64,000 nt of DNA from assembly GCA_038562555.1 (NCBI GenBank), contig JBCFBK010000008.1:1-64000 (forward strand), read 5' to 3'. Shown here one piece after another: positions 42,586 to 52,243 of the stretch (position 1 is the stretch's first letter; each line of letters starts with the position of its first letter). Both the position numbers and the translations under genes were made by a program. Origin of the DNA: JBCFBK01 sp038562555. GTDB taxonomy: Bacteria > Bacteroidota > Bacteroidia > Bacteroidales > Prolixibacteraceae. The notes beneath the pieces are model-generated. The model did no database searches and was not told the DNA's origin. It saw only the letters and a program-made list of their open reading frames with translations.

Positions 42586-44085
42586 TTAATGAACATGACC
42601 GGAATGAGCATCAAGTGTCCCGGTTGCCTGCGCCAGTTTGATCAGCATGGCGCCACGGGTTACGATCCGGTCTGCCTGGGTGATCCCTTTTAAAACTTCC
42701 GACTTCAACCCATCGGTCTTACCCAAAGAGACCTCCCGTTTCTCAAATAACTCGGGGGTAGTTTGTACCCAAACGAAATAAATTCCCTGTTCTTCCAGCA
42801 ACGCTGAGTTGGGAATGGTAAGCGCCTTTGATCGGGTCGCTGTCTTCAGAAAAATCTCCACGAAACTGCCCGTTGTAAGTGTTCTCCGGTTGTCGACCTG
42901 CAAAGTGACGGGGATCATGTAGTTTTCAGAATTGACGGACTTTCCGTATGAAAGAACACGGCCGTTTAAATCGTCGAGCGAATAGGTTTCACCCGACAAG
43001 GTACTGATCGTTGCCGATTCGATAAAAGCCAGAACCGGAGCATGTCTTTGAGGCACATCCCCACGCAGTATAAGTGTTTTATCTTGTGAAATGATCAGGA
43101 CAGCCTGGCCTGCTTCCACATAGCTGCCGTTCTTCACCAGGAGCTGCTTCAGGTAGCCGCTTACCGGACTGCTTACACGCTGGCCGGAAGCGCTGAAGTT
43201 TTTATTCAGGTTGTCATAGACAGCTTTGGCATTGTCGAACTGATTTTTGGCGGCAAGAAAATCCTTTTCCGAAACGATTTTGTCTTTTACAAGTTCGCGG
43301 GCCCTTTCATAATCGGCCTCAGCTTTTTCAAAATTATTTTTGGCTTCTGTAAAACGTACGGCCATATTGTTGTCGGCCAGGCCACTCCCTGATATGGAAA
43401 ATAAAACCTGCCCGGCTTCCACAAGTTTACCTTCGGAGAGGTGATCGCCGGCCAGCATGACGATGCCATTCATATTTGCCGTGATTATTCGTTCACTCTT
43501 TTGCGATGACTGGACCTGGGCTGTAGTTTTAACGACTTCTCCAAACGGTTCCGTTTCCGGAAAGGCTGTTGCGAAATCAATTTTCCAGGATTGTTCTTTT
43601 GTAAAGACCGTCGTGTTTGTCAGGTTAAGGGCATTTTCCTCTGCCGCCTCGTGCGCTTCGGCATGTGATCCGAAAACGATTACTTCGGGCAAGATCACTT
43701 CGAACTGTCCCTTTTCATTGGCGATTTCAAACCTTAGGGAACCTTTCCCCGCTGTTTCCGGTTTAACATCGAAACGATAGATGCCTTTGCGGGTGGGCTG
43801 GCCAGGCGTTTGTCTGCTTTCCCGGCCTTGCATGGTAAGCACGGCCGTGATTTTCCCCGCTTCAACAGCTTTAAAGTCGCTTAGAGATGAAAAATGAGCC
43901 AGTATGCTTGCTGTTTCACCCGCTATAAACGGGTCTGCTTCAACAAAAAGTTCGAAATGCTCGCTGTAAGCCGTATAGTTGAACGAGTCTTCATGATCGT
44001 CATGCTGTTCCGGTTCATGGCGGTGTTGGTTGCAGGCGGCCAGCGCAAATGCCAGGCATGCAACCATTATTAATTTATAAGTCAT
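42586..44085 (-). CDS. RND efflux periplasmic adaptor with His-rich N-terminus
   Basis: A 499-residue membrane-fusion protein with a lipobox (FALAACNQ). Directly after the lipidated Cys is a metal-binding-looking segment HRHEPEQHDDHED, and the C-terminus ends DAHSGHVH. Residues about 35-150 form an extra beta domain seen in some CzcB-like adaptors; the HlyD core follows, with a lipoyl-like hairpin (NMNGIVMLAGDHLSEGKLVE) and a coiled-coil hairpin (ERARELVKDKIVSEKDFLAA). It links the pump to the outer-membrane channel and may capture metal. Confidence 0.9.
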   Translation of the reverse strand: MTYKLIMVACLAFALAACNQHRHEPEQHDDHEDSFNYTAYSEHFELFVEADPFIAGETASILAHFSSLSDFKAVEAGKITAVLTMQGRESRQTPGQPTRKGIYRFDVKPETAGKGSLRFEIANEKGQFEVILPEVIVFGSHAEAHEAAEENALNLTNTTVFTKEQSWKIDFATAFPETEPFGEVVKTTAQVQSSQKSERIITANMNGIVMLAGDHLSEGKLVEAGQVLFSISGSGLADNNMAVRFTEAKNNFEKAEADYERARELVKDKIVSEKDFLAAKNQFDNAKAVYDNLNKNFSASGQRVSSPVSGYLKQLLVKNGSYVEAGQAVLIISQDKTLILRGDVPQRHAPVLAFIESATISTLSGETYSLDDLNGRVLSYGKSVNSENYMIPVTLQVDNRRTLTTGSFVEIFLKTATRSKALTIPNSALLEEQGIYFVWVQTTPELFEKREVSLGKTDGLKSEVLKGITQADRIVTRGAMLIKLAQATGTLDAHSGHVH

Positions 44086-44175
44086 AGGAAATCTGTATTC
44101 AAATTTTTAATCAATTCGGAATAATTGTAGCAGCGCCGGAGATGGAACCAGCGCAGTTTGACATGATCTGAAAGT

Positions 44176-44595
44176 TTAAGCTACAGGAGGGGCGCGTAAA
44201 CCGGAAAAGGAAATGATTATGCAGGAATAGCCTGATGTGATGCGGGGAACAACGACAGTACGGCAAGCTTCAGTAATCAGGGCCGTTCTGCCTGTGTGAA
44301 ATAAAGTAAAATAAAAACTGTCTGAAAACGGATGATGGTCTGTCAGGAGTAATTTATAGTCAGGTTTGTACGGGTTTGCCGGAATGACAACAGCCTGCTT
44401 TAATACGCAAAAGTCTGCTTTGTTCCCGGCATCATGTTCATGGGTATCCGGCTTATTGTTACCGCAGCAGTCGTTGTTGCAATGGATTTCTTCCATGCAG
44501 ATCTGTCGCAGGTGGTGATGGTGGGGAATAACAGCAACGGCCAGTAAAGCGATATTGGCCAGGAGTACAAAAATTACGGCTGTTGTTCGTCTCAT
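44176..44595 (-). CDS. Small His/Cys-rich exported protein (DUF6769-like)
   Basis: A 139-residue protein with one N-terminal hydrophobic segment (IFVLLANIALLAVAVIP) followed by HHHHLRQICMEEIHCNNDCC and a HEHDAGN stretch, strongly suggesting metal binding in the periplasm. Small proteins with this layout precede CzcABC-type operons in Bacteroidota; I associate them with DUF6769, with moderate certainty. It is the first gene of the minus-strand efflux operon, 90 bp ahead of the adaptor gene. Confidence 0.65.
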   Translation of the reverse strand: MRRTTAVIFVLLANIALLAVAVIPHHHHLRQICMEEIHCNNDCCGNNKPDTHEHDAGNKADFCVLKQAVVIPANPYKPDYKLLLTDHHPFSDSFYFTLFHTGRTALITEACRTVVVPRITSGYSCIIISFSGLRAPPVA

Positions 44596-44799
44596 AGTAC
44601 CTTAACCGTTGCGGTGATTTACCTGTCTGTGGGTCAAAGTTAACTTTTTTTTTAAAACTTCATACGTGGGAAACGAAAGTGCCGGTTTTGAAATGATTCT
44701 GGTAACTTCGCGGAGTAAATGTGCGTCATGCAGTTCGGTCGCTGGAAATGAAAATGAATTCACTAATTTTACTTAATAGCTTAATTTAAATATGTACGT

Positions 44800-46158
44800 G
44801 TGAAAAGGGGAAAAATACTTGTCATCGATGATGAAAATCAACTTCGTAAAGCCCTTTCAAGGATCATAGAACTTGAAGGATACGAGGTCTTCCAGAGCGA
44901 AAATGGCGCAAAGGGATTGAAGATCCTCGAAAAAGAAGAAGATCTGCTGTTGGTTATCTGTGATGTCAAACTGCCTGACATCAACGGGATGATCATGCTT
45001 TCAACCATCAGGCAAAAATATCCGCATATCGAAGTCATCCTGCTCACGGCTTACGGGACCATCCACGATGGTGTGCAGGCGATGAAACAGGGAGCTTTTG
45101 ACTATATTACCAAAGGCGACGGAGATGAGCAAATCATTATTATCGTTGAGAAAGCGGTTGAGAAGGCTAAATTGCAAAGACGGATTTTTGAACTGGAGAA
45201 CAAGCTGGAAACCCGTTACAGTTTTGACCGGATCATCGGGAAATCAAAAATGATCACAGAGACGATCGCCCTGGCCCGGAAAGTTGCTCCCACCGATTCG
45301 ACCGTGCTGTTTGAAGGTGAAACGGGTACCGGCAAGGAGCTTTTTGCCCAGTCTGTTCATAATGCAAGTCTTCGTAAAAACGGACCTTTTATTGCCATTA
45401 ATTGTAGCGCTCTTCCAAAAGAATTACTTGAGTCTGAAATTTTTGGTTATCGAAAAGGAGCATTTACGGGGGCGGTTGCCGACAAAAAAGGATTGTTCGA
45501 AGAAGCACATGAAGGCACGCTCTTTCTGGATGAAATCGGGGAGATGCATCCCGATTTACAAACCAAACTCTTGCGGGTACTGGAAGATCAGACGTTCACT
45601 AAAATTGGTGACACCAAAACAATGCGGGTAAATGTCCGGATCATTGCTGCAACCAACCGTGATCTGCTCAAAGAAGTCACCGCCACTAATTTCAGATCCG
45701 ATCTTTATTACCGGCTTTCCGTACTGAAAATCCATATCCCGGCATTGCGGGAGCGAAAGGAAGATATTCCGGAACTGGTCGGCTATTTTAGCCGGATTTA
45801 TGCAGGCAAAACTAAAAAGAAAATCGATGGCGCATCGCCGGCGTTTCTTCGGAAGTTAGCAGCATTTGACTGGCCCGGCAATACCCGCGAGCTGAAGAAT
45901 ATGGTGGAAAGGGCCGTCATCCTGGCCGATCACCAGGAACTGACCCCCGACCTGTTGCCCCCCGAAATTCAGTTTCCGGAATTGAGAACTCCTTCGGCTG
46001 ATCACTTCGGGACACTGGAAAGTGTCGAGAAATCGCATATCCGCAGCATGCTTCAGCATACCGGCGGCAATAAAACCAAAGCTGCCGAAAAACTGGGAAT
46101 TGCCGTCCCGACACTTTACAGGAAACTTGAACAGTACGGGTTGCAGGACCTTTACTAA
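44800..46158 (+). CDS. Sigma-54-dependent response regulator (NtrC family), copy 1
   Basis: A 452-residue enhancer-binding protein. The receiver domain starts KILVIDDENQLRKAL with the phosphoacceptor Asp in VICDVKLPDINGM. The AAA+ domain has Walker A GETGTGKE, the sigma-54 contact loop GAFTGAV and DEIGEMHPDLQTKLLRVLE. A Fis-type helix-turn-helix ends the protein (GGNKTKAAEKLGIAVPTLYRKL). The start is a GTG at 44800: an in-frame TAA lies just upstream and no ATG is available. It precedes a histidine kinase gene, its likely partner. It is a paralogue of the regulator at 56758. Confidence 0.93.
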   Translation: MKRGKILVIDDENQLRKALSRIIELEGYEVFQSENGAKGLKILEKEEDLLLVICDVKLPDINGMIMLSTIRQKYPHIEVILLTAYGTIHDGVQAMKQGAFDYITKGDGDEQIIIIVEKAVEKAKLQRRIFELENKLETRYSFDRIIGKSKMITETIALARKVAPTDSTVLFEGETGTGKELFAQSVHNASLRKNGPFIAINCSALPKELLESEIFGYRKGAFTGAVADKKGLFEEAHEGTLFLDEIGEMHPDLQTKLLRVLEDQTFTKIGDTKTMRVNVRIIAATNRDLLKEVTATNFRSDLYYRLSVLKIHIPALRERKEDIPELVGYFSRIYAGKTKKKIDGASPAFLRKLAAFDWPGNTRELKNMVERAVILADHQELTPDLLPPEIQFPELRTPSADHFGTLESVEKSHIRSMLQHTGGNKTKAAEKLGIAVPTLYRKLEQYGLQDLY

Positions 46159-46159
46159 T

Positions 46160-46189
46160 AAAATGTAAGGCTACCGTAACAAAATGTAA
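46160..46189. promoter_or_regulatory. Candidate enhancer: AAAATGTAA direct repeats
   Basis: AAAATGTAA occurs at 46160-46168 and 46181-46189, exactly 21 bp apart (two helical turns), both followed by a G within two bases. They lie 100-130 bp upstream of a sigma-54-like element, the usual distance for enhancer-binding proteins. Candidate binding sites for the regulator encoded immediately upstream; inferred. Confidence 0.45.
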
Positions 46190-46290
46190 CGGACCGGAAA
46201 GTCCCTCAAAATTAACCGGGTTTATTTTATTTTTGTTAATTTTATTATTTCCAGTGAATTAACAGCCTATACTTCTTGTTAACACCGATG

Positions 46291-46306
46291 TGGCATGAAA
46301 TTAGAA
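46291..46306 (+). promoter_or_regulatory. Candidate sigma-54 promoter of the kinase-Trk operon
   Basis: TGGCATGAAATTAGAA keeps the -24 core TGGCA and the G seven bases in. The -12 part reads TTAGAA instead of TTGCA, so the match is partial. The predicted start near 46317 leaves a leader of about 25 nt to the ATG at 46342. Confidence 0.4.
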
Positions 46307-46341
46307 CAATGCCGGCCGATTATTTTCCTGATCCTGAATTA

Positions 46342-48228
46342 ATGTCCAATATGATACGTGTAAGTTTAAAAAACAGGCTTTCCATCGGCTTTGGCTTTTT
46401 GCTGATCATGGTAATATTTTTATGGATCACCGGGACCTATTTTATCTACAACCTTTCGAGCCAGTCGGCAGCTATGCTGAAAGAAAATTACCAGACTGTT
46501 GAATCTACCAAGTTTTTGATTCAGGCAATTGACGAAATAAAAAACAAGCAACTAACGGAATTGCTAAAAGGAAAGGGCGGACAAAGGGATACGCTCTTCC
46601 AGGCTGAATACACCACTTTTCTGAGAAATCTTGAGGCTGTCAAAAATAACGTTACAGAAGAAGGTGAAGCTGAACTGATCAGGAAACTTGAAGACAGTTT
46701 TCAGGTTTATCTTTCTACTTATGATTCCCAGCAGGAAAACAAGCTGGCCACACCCGAATCCTTGCAACAACTGATCGTCGATCACAGCACGGCGAGAGAT
46801 CATATCGTCCGGTTGTGGGACCTGAATATGAAGGCGATCAGTTACAAGAACAACCGGGTCAAAAACACCTCTCACCGAGCCTTTGTCATCATGTCGCTGA
46901 TTGGCCTGATCTGTTTTGTTATTTCTGCGCTCTTTTTCTTCCGGTATCCTGGTTACATTTCAAAGCCCCTGACGCAGTTAACCCAAGGGATTAAGGAAAT
47001 CGCTAACCGGAACTACGAAAAGCGGCTTCAGTTTAAGTCGCACGACGAACTGGGAGAGCTGGCGCAAGCTTTTAACCAGATGGCGGCTAAGCTTGATGAA
47101 TACGAACACAGCAATCTTTCAAAGCTTATGCTGGAGAAGAAGCGGATCGATACGATTATAAACAACACGAAAGATGCCATCATCGGACTGGACGAATCGG
47201 AACAGGTCATCTTTGCCAATACCGTTGCCTGTGAAATCCTTCAGATAAATTCGGCCGGATTAACAGGACAAAATGCGTCCAATTTGTTACAGCGCAATGA
47301 ACGCTTCCGCCTCGTATTCAGAGATATTGATGAAAACAAAAGTCCGGCGGGAAAGGACTTTCAGCCGGTTAAGCTTTTGAAAGAGGGGAAAGCACTTTAT
47401 TATACCCGGGAGATCCTCGATGTTGCGCTGACAAAAACCGGAGAAGAGGTACCTGTAAATGTGGGACGGGTGATTATTATGAAGAATATTACCCATTTTT
47501 TGGAACAGGCTGAAGCAAAAACAAATTTTATTGCTACGATTTCGCACGAACTGAAGACCCCGATCTCATCGCTGCGGCTGAACCTGAAGCTACTGGACGA
47601 CAGCAGGATCGGAGAACTAAACGAGGAACAAAAGGATATTGTCATTGCGCTAAAGGAAGAAACCCTTAAAATGTCAGGAATAACGGCTGAATTGCTCGAT
47701 CTTGCCCAGGTGGAGACAGGCAATATTCCCCTGAACCTGCAGCCCGTGGACCCGGCGGAAATTATCCGGTATGTTAAAAATTCAGCACTGAATCAGGCCA
47801 AAAACAAGAACATCACGATCCGGTTTTCTGTACCGGATCAATTACCCCCGATGTACTGCGACTCTGAGAAAACTGCCTGGGTTTTGCTAAACATGTTGAA
47901 TAATGCTATGTTATATTCGCCCGGGGGATCACAGGTCGAAGTTGAAGTAAAACAGATAAAGAGTGTTATCAGGATGATGGTCCGTGATTTTGGAATGGGC
48001 ATCGAGCAGCAATATCTGCAACAGATTTTTGAAAAATACTTCCGGGTACCCGATACCGGGCAGAAAGGAACGGGGCTGGGATTAGCCATTTCCAAAGAAT
48101 TTATCAGCAAACAACACGGCAGGATCTGGGTGGAAAGCACTCCTGGCGAGGGGAGCAAATTCTTCTTCGAGCTGCCTTTATACAGGAGTTATCCTGAAGA
48201 TGCCGCTCAGGTAAAAGGAGCTGAGTAA
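46342..48228 (+). CDS. Sensor histidine kinase with HAMP and PAS domains
   Basis: A 628-residue membrane kinase. TM1 lies at about residues 14-36 (FGFLLIMVIFLWITGTYF); a periplasmic four-helix region follows, TM2 (FVIMSLIGLICFVISALFFF) near residue 195, a HAMP domain (SKPLTQLTQGIKEIANRNY), a PAS domain, HisKA with the phosphorylated His in ISHELKTPISSL, and an ATPase domain (NMLNNAMLYS, GTGLGLAISKEF). The frame opens earlier at a TTG, but the ATG at 46342 fits the candidate sigma-54 promoter. It follows the NtrC-type regulator and precedes two TrkH genes by 25 bp, so it probably senses a potassium-related signal. Confidence 0.92.
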   Translation: MSNMIRVSLKNRLSIGFGFLLIMVIFLWITGTYFIYNLSSQSAAMLKENYQTVESTKFLIQAIDEIKNKQLTELLKGKGGQRDTLFQAEYTTFLRNLEAVKNNVTEEGEAELIRKLEDSFQVYLSTYDSQQENKLATPESLQQLIVDHSTARDHIVRLWDLNMKAISYKNNRVKNTSHRAFVIMSLIGLICFVISALFFFRYPGYISKPLTQLTQGIKEIANRNYEKRLQFKSHDELGELAQAFNQMAAKLDEYEHSNLSKLMLEKKRIDTIINNTKDAIIGLDESEQVIFANTVACEILQINSAGLTGQNASNLLQRNERFRLVFRDIDENKSPAGKDFQPVKLLKEGKALYYTREILDVALTKTGEEVPVNVGRVIIMKNITHFLEQAEAKTNFIATISHELKTPISSLRLNLKLLDDSRIGELNEEQKDIVIALKEETLKMSGITAELLDLAQVETGNIPLNLQPVDPAEIIRYVKNSALNQAKNKNITIRFSVPDQLPPMYCDSEKTAWVLLNMLNNAMLYSPGGSQVEVEVKQIKSVIRMMVRDFGMGIEQQYLQQIFEKYFRVPDTGQKGTGLGLAISKEFISKQHGRIWVESTPGEGSKFFFELPLYRSYPEDAAQVKGAE

Positions 48229-48253
48229 CGACTAAGGCAACAAAACAAAAAAG

Positions 48254-49690
48254 ATGAACATCAAGGCTGTCTTCCATATTTTAAAACGGATCCTTTTAAT
48301 TACGGCAATATCATTATGTCTGTGTATCCCTGTTGCATTTCTGTTTCGGGAACCCATGGCCCCGTTTGTATTAACTGCCGCAATTGCTGCTGCCATTTCA
48401 GGAATACTTCATTTACTGGTCAGGACACACACCCTTGGCGCCTTCGACCGTCGTGAAGCTTATCTGTCAGTGACCATGTCGTGGCTGATTATTTCTCTGA
48501 TAGGGTGCTTGCCCTATCTGTTGAGCGGGTCGATCCCCAACATGGTTGACGCCTTATTTGAGTCAGTTTCGGGTTTTTCAACCACAGGATCTTCCATTCT
48601 GACCGACATTGAGGTCTTGCCCAAATCCATTTTGTTTTGGCGAAGTATGACGCACTGGATCGGCGGACTGGGTATCATTGTCCTGGTGATAGTTGTAATG
48701 CCTTCGCTGAATATTGGCGGGTATAACCTTTTCACGCTCGAATCTTCGCTTCAGGATAAAATACACCCCCGTATCCAGTCGGTGGGAAGAAGGCTTTTAT
48801 ATATCTATCTCGTGCTGACCTTGTTCGAGACTATCTTGCTGAGGCTGGGGGGGATGAATCTTTTTGAAAGTGTCTGTCACGCATTCGGGACTGTTGCCAC
48901 GGGAGGCTTTTCGCCGAAGAATACAAGTATAGCGGGCTATTCGCCCTATATTCAATACATGATTACGATCTTTATGGTACTGGCGGGAACAAACTTCGTC
49001 GTCCACTACTACCTTATAAAAAGAGAGTTTTCGAAAATTAAACAAAATGAGGAGCTTAAATTTTACCTGTGCGTCATTTTTGTTTCAGGACTAACCGTCA
49101 CCGGTATCCTCTATTTTAACAGCGAACGTACATTTGAACTGGCCTTTCGGGAATCCTTTTTCCAGGTTGTGTCTATAATTACCTGTACAGGCTTTGCCAC
49201 CTCCGATTATTTACTGTGGCCCACTGTCGGTTGGGTGATTATCTTCGCGCTCATGTTCTTTGGCGGAAGCACGGGATCGACAGCCGGAGGAATTAAAATG
49301 GCCCGGCATCTTGTGGCTCTCAAAAATGTACAGTTAGCTTTCCGCAAAATGTTGACGCCCAATGCTGTTTTTTCGCTGAAAGTCAACAACCGCCCGGTTA
49401 GCGCTGAAGACAATAACAGCATTATGACGTTTATCCTTTGGTATTTGATGCTGTTTTTTGTCGGAAGCCTGTTATTGATCCTGCTTGGTTCCGATATGGC
49501 GACGGCATCGAGTTCGGTGGCGACAGCAATGGGCGGCATTGGACCTGGATTTGGTACCGTTGGCCCGGTGAGCAACTTTGCCCACCTCTCAGAAGCATCC
49601 AAAATAGTACTCTCTGCATTGATGCTTCTGGGAAGGCTAGAAATTTACACGATTGTTATGCTTTTTACGCCTTGGTTCTGGGAAAAATAA
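48254..49690 (+). CDS. TrkH-family potassium uptake protein, copy 1
   Basis: A 478-residue membrane protein of the TrkH/KtrB superfamily, with four pore repeats whose filter loops are visible: SGFSTTGSSILTD, TVATGGFSPKN, ITCTGFATSD and GIGPGFGTVGP. The last two are the classic bacterial TrkH type. It translocates potassium with the help of a cytosolic TrkA/KtrA gating ring. It is 25 bp after the kinase gene and 33 bp before a second TrkH-family gene. Confidence 0.93.
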   Translation: MNIKAVFHILKRILLITAISLCLCIPVAFLFREPMAPFVLTAAIAAAISGILHLLVRTHTLGAFDRREAYLSVTMSWLIISLIGCLPYLLSGSIPNMVDALFESVSGFSTTGSSILTDIEVLPKSILFWRSMTHWIGGLGIIVLVIVVMPSLNIGGYNLFTLESSLQDKIHPRIQSVGRRLLYIYLVLTLFETILLRLGGMNLFESVCHAFGTVATGGFSPKNTSIAGYSPYIQYMITIFMVLAGTNFVVHYYLIKREFSKIKQNEELKFYLCVIFVSGLTVTGILYFNSERTFELAFRESFFQVVSIITCTGFATSDYLLWPTVGWVIIFALMFFGGSTGSTAGGIKMARHLVALKNVQLAFRKMLTPNAVFSLKVNNRPVSAEDNNSIMTFILWYLMLFFVGSLLLILLGSDMATASSSVATAMGGIGPGFGTVGPVSNFAHLSEASKIVLSALMLLGRLEIYTIVMLFTPWFWEK

Positions 49691-49723
49691 ATTAATTTAG
49701 GCGGGAACCTGGAATTACAATTA

Positions 49724-51541
49724 ATGGCTCCCGACTTATATGAATTAAGAGAAAAAATCTTCAAGCGATTTTTCCGGCTTCAAGATGCGACCGCGTTACT
49801 GTCAAAACAGATCGTCTTTACCCTGAAGCTTGCTTTTCCCATGCTTTCCCTGGTTTACCTGATGTTTATTTTAATTCATATTGGTTTTTCAGAAGATGGC
49901 GGATTCAGTCACGACCCTAACCTGTATCGCTACCTTTTTTACGGATTGTTTTTGTCAAAGTATTTGCCGGAATTTCTTTCACTGAAAAAGCGACAGAAAA
50001 TACGCTGGTTTATCGACGCCTGTTTATTCCTTATTGGGGTTGCCATTGGCTGGGCTATGTTGAAAGAGAAATTACCTGAGGGGGCACAACTATCCTGGAC
50101 AACCGACCATTTTATTCTATTAAACGTCTATATCATTCTGTTGATCGTGGCGGAATTGCCCCGCTTGTTTCAGGTGATTAACTCCCTTAGGATGGCGCCG
50201 GCATTGTTATTTGCCCTGAGTTTCCTGTCGGTGATCTTTATCGGTTCCGGTTTGCTGATGCTTCCCAACGCGCAGGCACAGCCTGTTTCTTACCTGGAGG
50301 CCCTTTTTACCGCAGCCAGTGCGGTTTGTGTTACAGGCCTGATTGTGGTCGACACCGCTACAGCATACACGACTCTCGGAAAAATCATTATTCTGGTTCT
50401 TATCCAGTTGGGCGGGTTGGGAATTATGACCTTTACGGGGTTTTTCAGTTATCTCTTTACCGGTTCAGCGACCTATAAGGATCGTCTTCTGTTAAGGGAT
50501 CTGTTGTCTTCAGAAACAATGGGCGGTTTATTCCGTACCTTGATCCAGATCGTTGGGGTTACTTTTCTGATCGAAATCGTTGGGGCCGTTTTAATTTATA
50601 CAGGTACAAGCGACGCCATCGAGAATCCGGTCTTCTTTTCCGTGTTCCATGCAGTTTCAGCATTTTGCAATGCGGGATTCTCCACCTTATCCGACGGACT
50701 GGCAGGTTCTGCATTGCAAAGCAATTATATGATGCAGACTACCATTGCCGTTTTAATTATCCTTGGAGGTATTGGCTTCTCTGTTTTGCTCAGCTTGCTC
50801 AATTATAGTCTGAGATTTGCAGATAGGTCCGGAAGATTAAACAAAACAAAGATAAGGAAGTGGCATATGATCACCGGTACTATTTCAAACCGCATTGTAC
50901 TGGTCAGCACAATAGGTTTGCTTGCGGCAGGGACCCTGGCCTATTTCCTGCTGGAAAGGAATGCCCTTCGGGGATTACCAGGAACCGGGCAGTTCGTAAC
51001 TTCTTTCTTTGGCAGCGTAAGTGCCCGCACTGCGGGATTCAATATGGTGGATATCACAAAATGGTCGTACCCAACCATTTTTCTGATGATTTTTCTGATG
51101 TGGGTGGGAGCCTCTCCCGGTTCAACCGGCGGAGGTATTAAAACGACTACTTTTGCTGTGGCGCTGAAAGCATCATACGATTTTATACGCGGCAGGCAAA
51201 TTGTGGAAATCGGGAACCGGCAAATCGGAACAGAAACGCTGACCCGTGTTTTGGTAGTCATCCTCCTTTCACTGGTGGTGATCTTTACCGGTTTTTTCAT
51301 TCTTTTAATCACGGACCCAGGCAAAAACCCGGTCCATTTGCTGTTTGAAGCCTTTTCCGCTTTTGGAACGGTTGGATTGAGCATTACGAACACGTCGACC
51401 CTGAGCAGCAGCGGGAAAATTCTGATTATGATCATGATGTTTATCGGAAGGCTTGGTCCCCTGACCGTTCTGATGGGACTGTTTGTTTCGAATGAGAAAA
51501 AATATTACACTTATCCGAAACAGGATTTAATTATCAACTAA
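49724..51541 (+). CDS. TrkH/KtrB-family potassium transporter, copy 2, extended N-terminus
   Basis: A 605-residue protein whose C-terminal ~430 residues are a KtrB-like potassium channel with pore loops SAVCVTGLIVVDTA, FCNAGFSTLSDGL, ARTAGFNMVDITKW and FGTVGLSITNTST. An extra ~160-residue N-terminal part contains about four more hydrophobic helices (FTLKLAFPMLSLVYLMFILI, IDACLFLIGVAIGWAML, FILLNVYIILLIVAELP). It is immediately followed by the TrkA-type gene (18 bp), so it is the likely main partner of that gating subunit. Confidence 0.92.
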   Translation: MAPDLYELREKIFKRFFRLQDATALLSKQIVFTLKLAFPMLSLVYLMFILIHIGFSEDGGFSHDPNLYRYLFYGLFLSKYLPEFLSLKKRQKIRWFIDACLFLIGVAIGWAMLKEKLPEGAQLSWTTDHFILLNVYIILLIVAELPRLFQVINSLRMAPALLFALSFLSVIFIGSGLLMLPNAQAQPVSYLEALFTAASAVCVTGLIVVDTATAYTTLGKIIILVLIQLGGLGIMTFTGFFSYLFTGSATYKDRLLLRDLLSSETMGGLFRTLIQIVGVTFLIEIVGAVLIYTGTSDAIENPVFFSVFHAVSAFCNAGFSTLSDGLAGSALQSNYMMQTTIAVLIILGGIGFSVLLSLLNYSLRFADRSGRLNKTKIRKWHMITGTISNRIVLVSTIGLLAAGTLAYFLLERNALRGLPGTGQFVTSFFGSVSARTAGFNMVDITKWSYPTIFLMIFLMWVGASPGSTGGGIKTTTFAVALKASYDFIRGRQIVEIGNRQIGTETLTRVLVVILLSLVVIFTGFFILLITDPGKNPVHLLFEAFSAFGTVGLSITNTSTLSSSGKILIMIMMFIGRLGPLTVLMGLFVSNEKKYYTYPKQDLIIN

Positions 51542-51559
51542 CATTAGAATAACTGTAAT

Positions 51560-52243
51560 ATGAAGTTCATCGTTATCGGATTAGGATATTTTGGAGGAAA
51601 GCTGGCCACATTACTGACCCAGCAGGGGCATGAAGTCATTGGCATTGATAATCGGTATGACAGGATCGAAGAACTGAAGGATTCCATCAGTATTGTCATG
51701 GAAATGGACACAACTTCTGAAAATGCCGTTAAATCTCTTCCGCTGGAGGACACGGATGCCGTGGTCGTGGCTATTGGCGAAGATTTCGGGTCTTCCATCC
51801 TGACGCTTGCCATTCTGAAAAATCTGGAAGTAAAACGGATCATTGGAAGGGCAATCAGTCCTGTACACCAACGCATCCTGAGCCAAATGGGCATCAGGGA
51901 AATCGTACATCCCGAAGAAGAAACGGCTTTCTCTGTCAGTTCAGTGCTGCAACTGAAAAGCGCCCTGAAAATTACAGAACTGGATTCCGAAAATGTGATT
52001 GCCGAATTAAATATTCCGGAAAAATATCAGGGGCACAACCTGGATAGCATTGACCTGCAAAAACGTTTTGACCTGAAACTGATCGCGGTTAAAACCCTTT
52101 CGCGTACCGGTAAAGTGATATCGCTGCAGCCGCAATCCTATGAAACGCAGTTCTATTATAATCCTCAATTTTCACTGAACAAAAACGATATCCTGGTTGT
52201 GGCCGGGAAGCTGAGCAATATCAAAAAATTCATTGGTGAATAG
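51560..52243 (+). CDS. TrkA/KtrA-type potassium channel gating subunit
   Basis: A 227-residue cytosolic protein with a single RCK_N Rossmann domain (MKFIVIGLGYFGGKLATLL, glycine-rich loop; acidic residue in GIDNRYD) and an RCK_C domain near residues 140-222. One-RCK length corresponds to KtrA rather than the duplicated E. coli TrkA. It forms an octameric ring that gates TrkH/KtrB channels and binds NAD(H) or ATP; KtrA-type proteins can also bind c-di-AMP in their C-domain. It is the only such gene for three channel subunits in this window. Confidence 0.93.
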   Translation: MKFIVIGLGYFGGKLATLLTQQGHEVIGIDNRYDRIEELKDSISIVMEMDTTSENAVKSLPLEDTDAVVVAIGEDFGSSILTLAILKNLEVKRIIGRAISPVHQRILSQMGIREIVHPEEETAFSVSSVLQLKSALKITELDSENVIAELNIPEKYQGHNLDSIDLQKRFDLKLIAVKTLSRTGKVISLQPQSYETQFYYNPQFSLNKNDILVVAGKLSNIKKFIGE

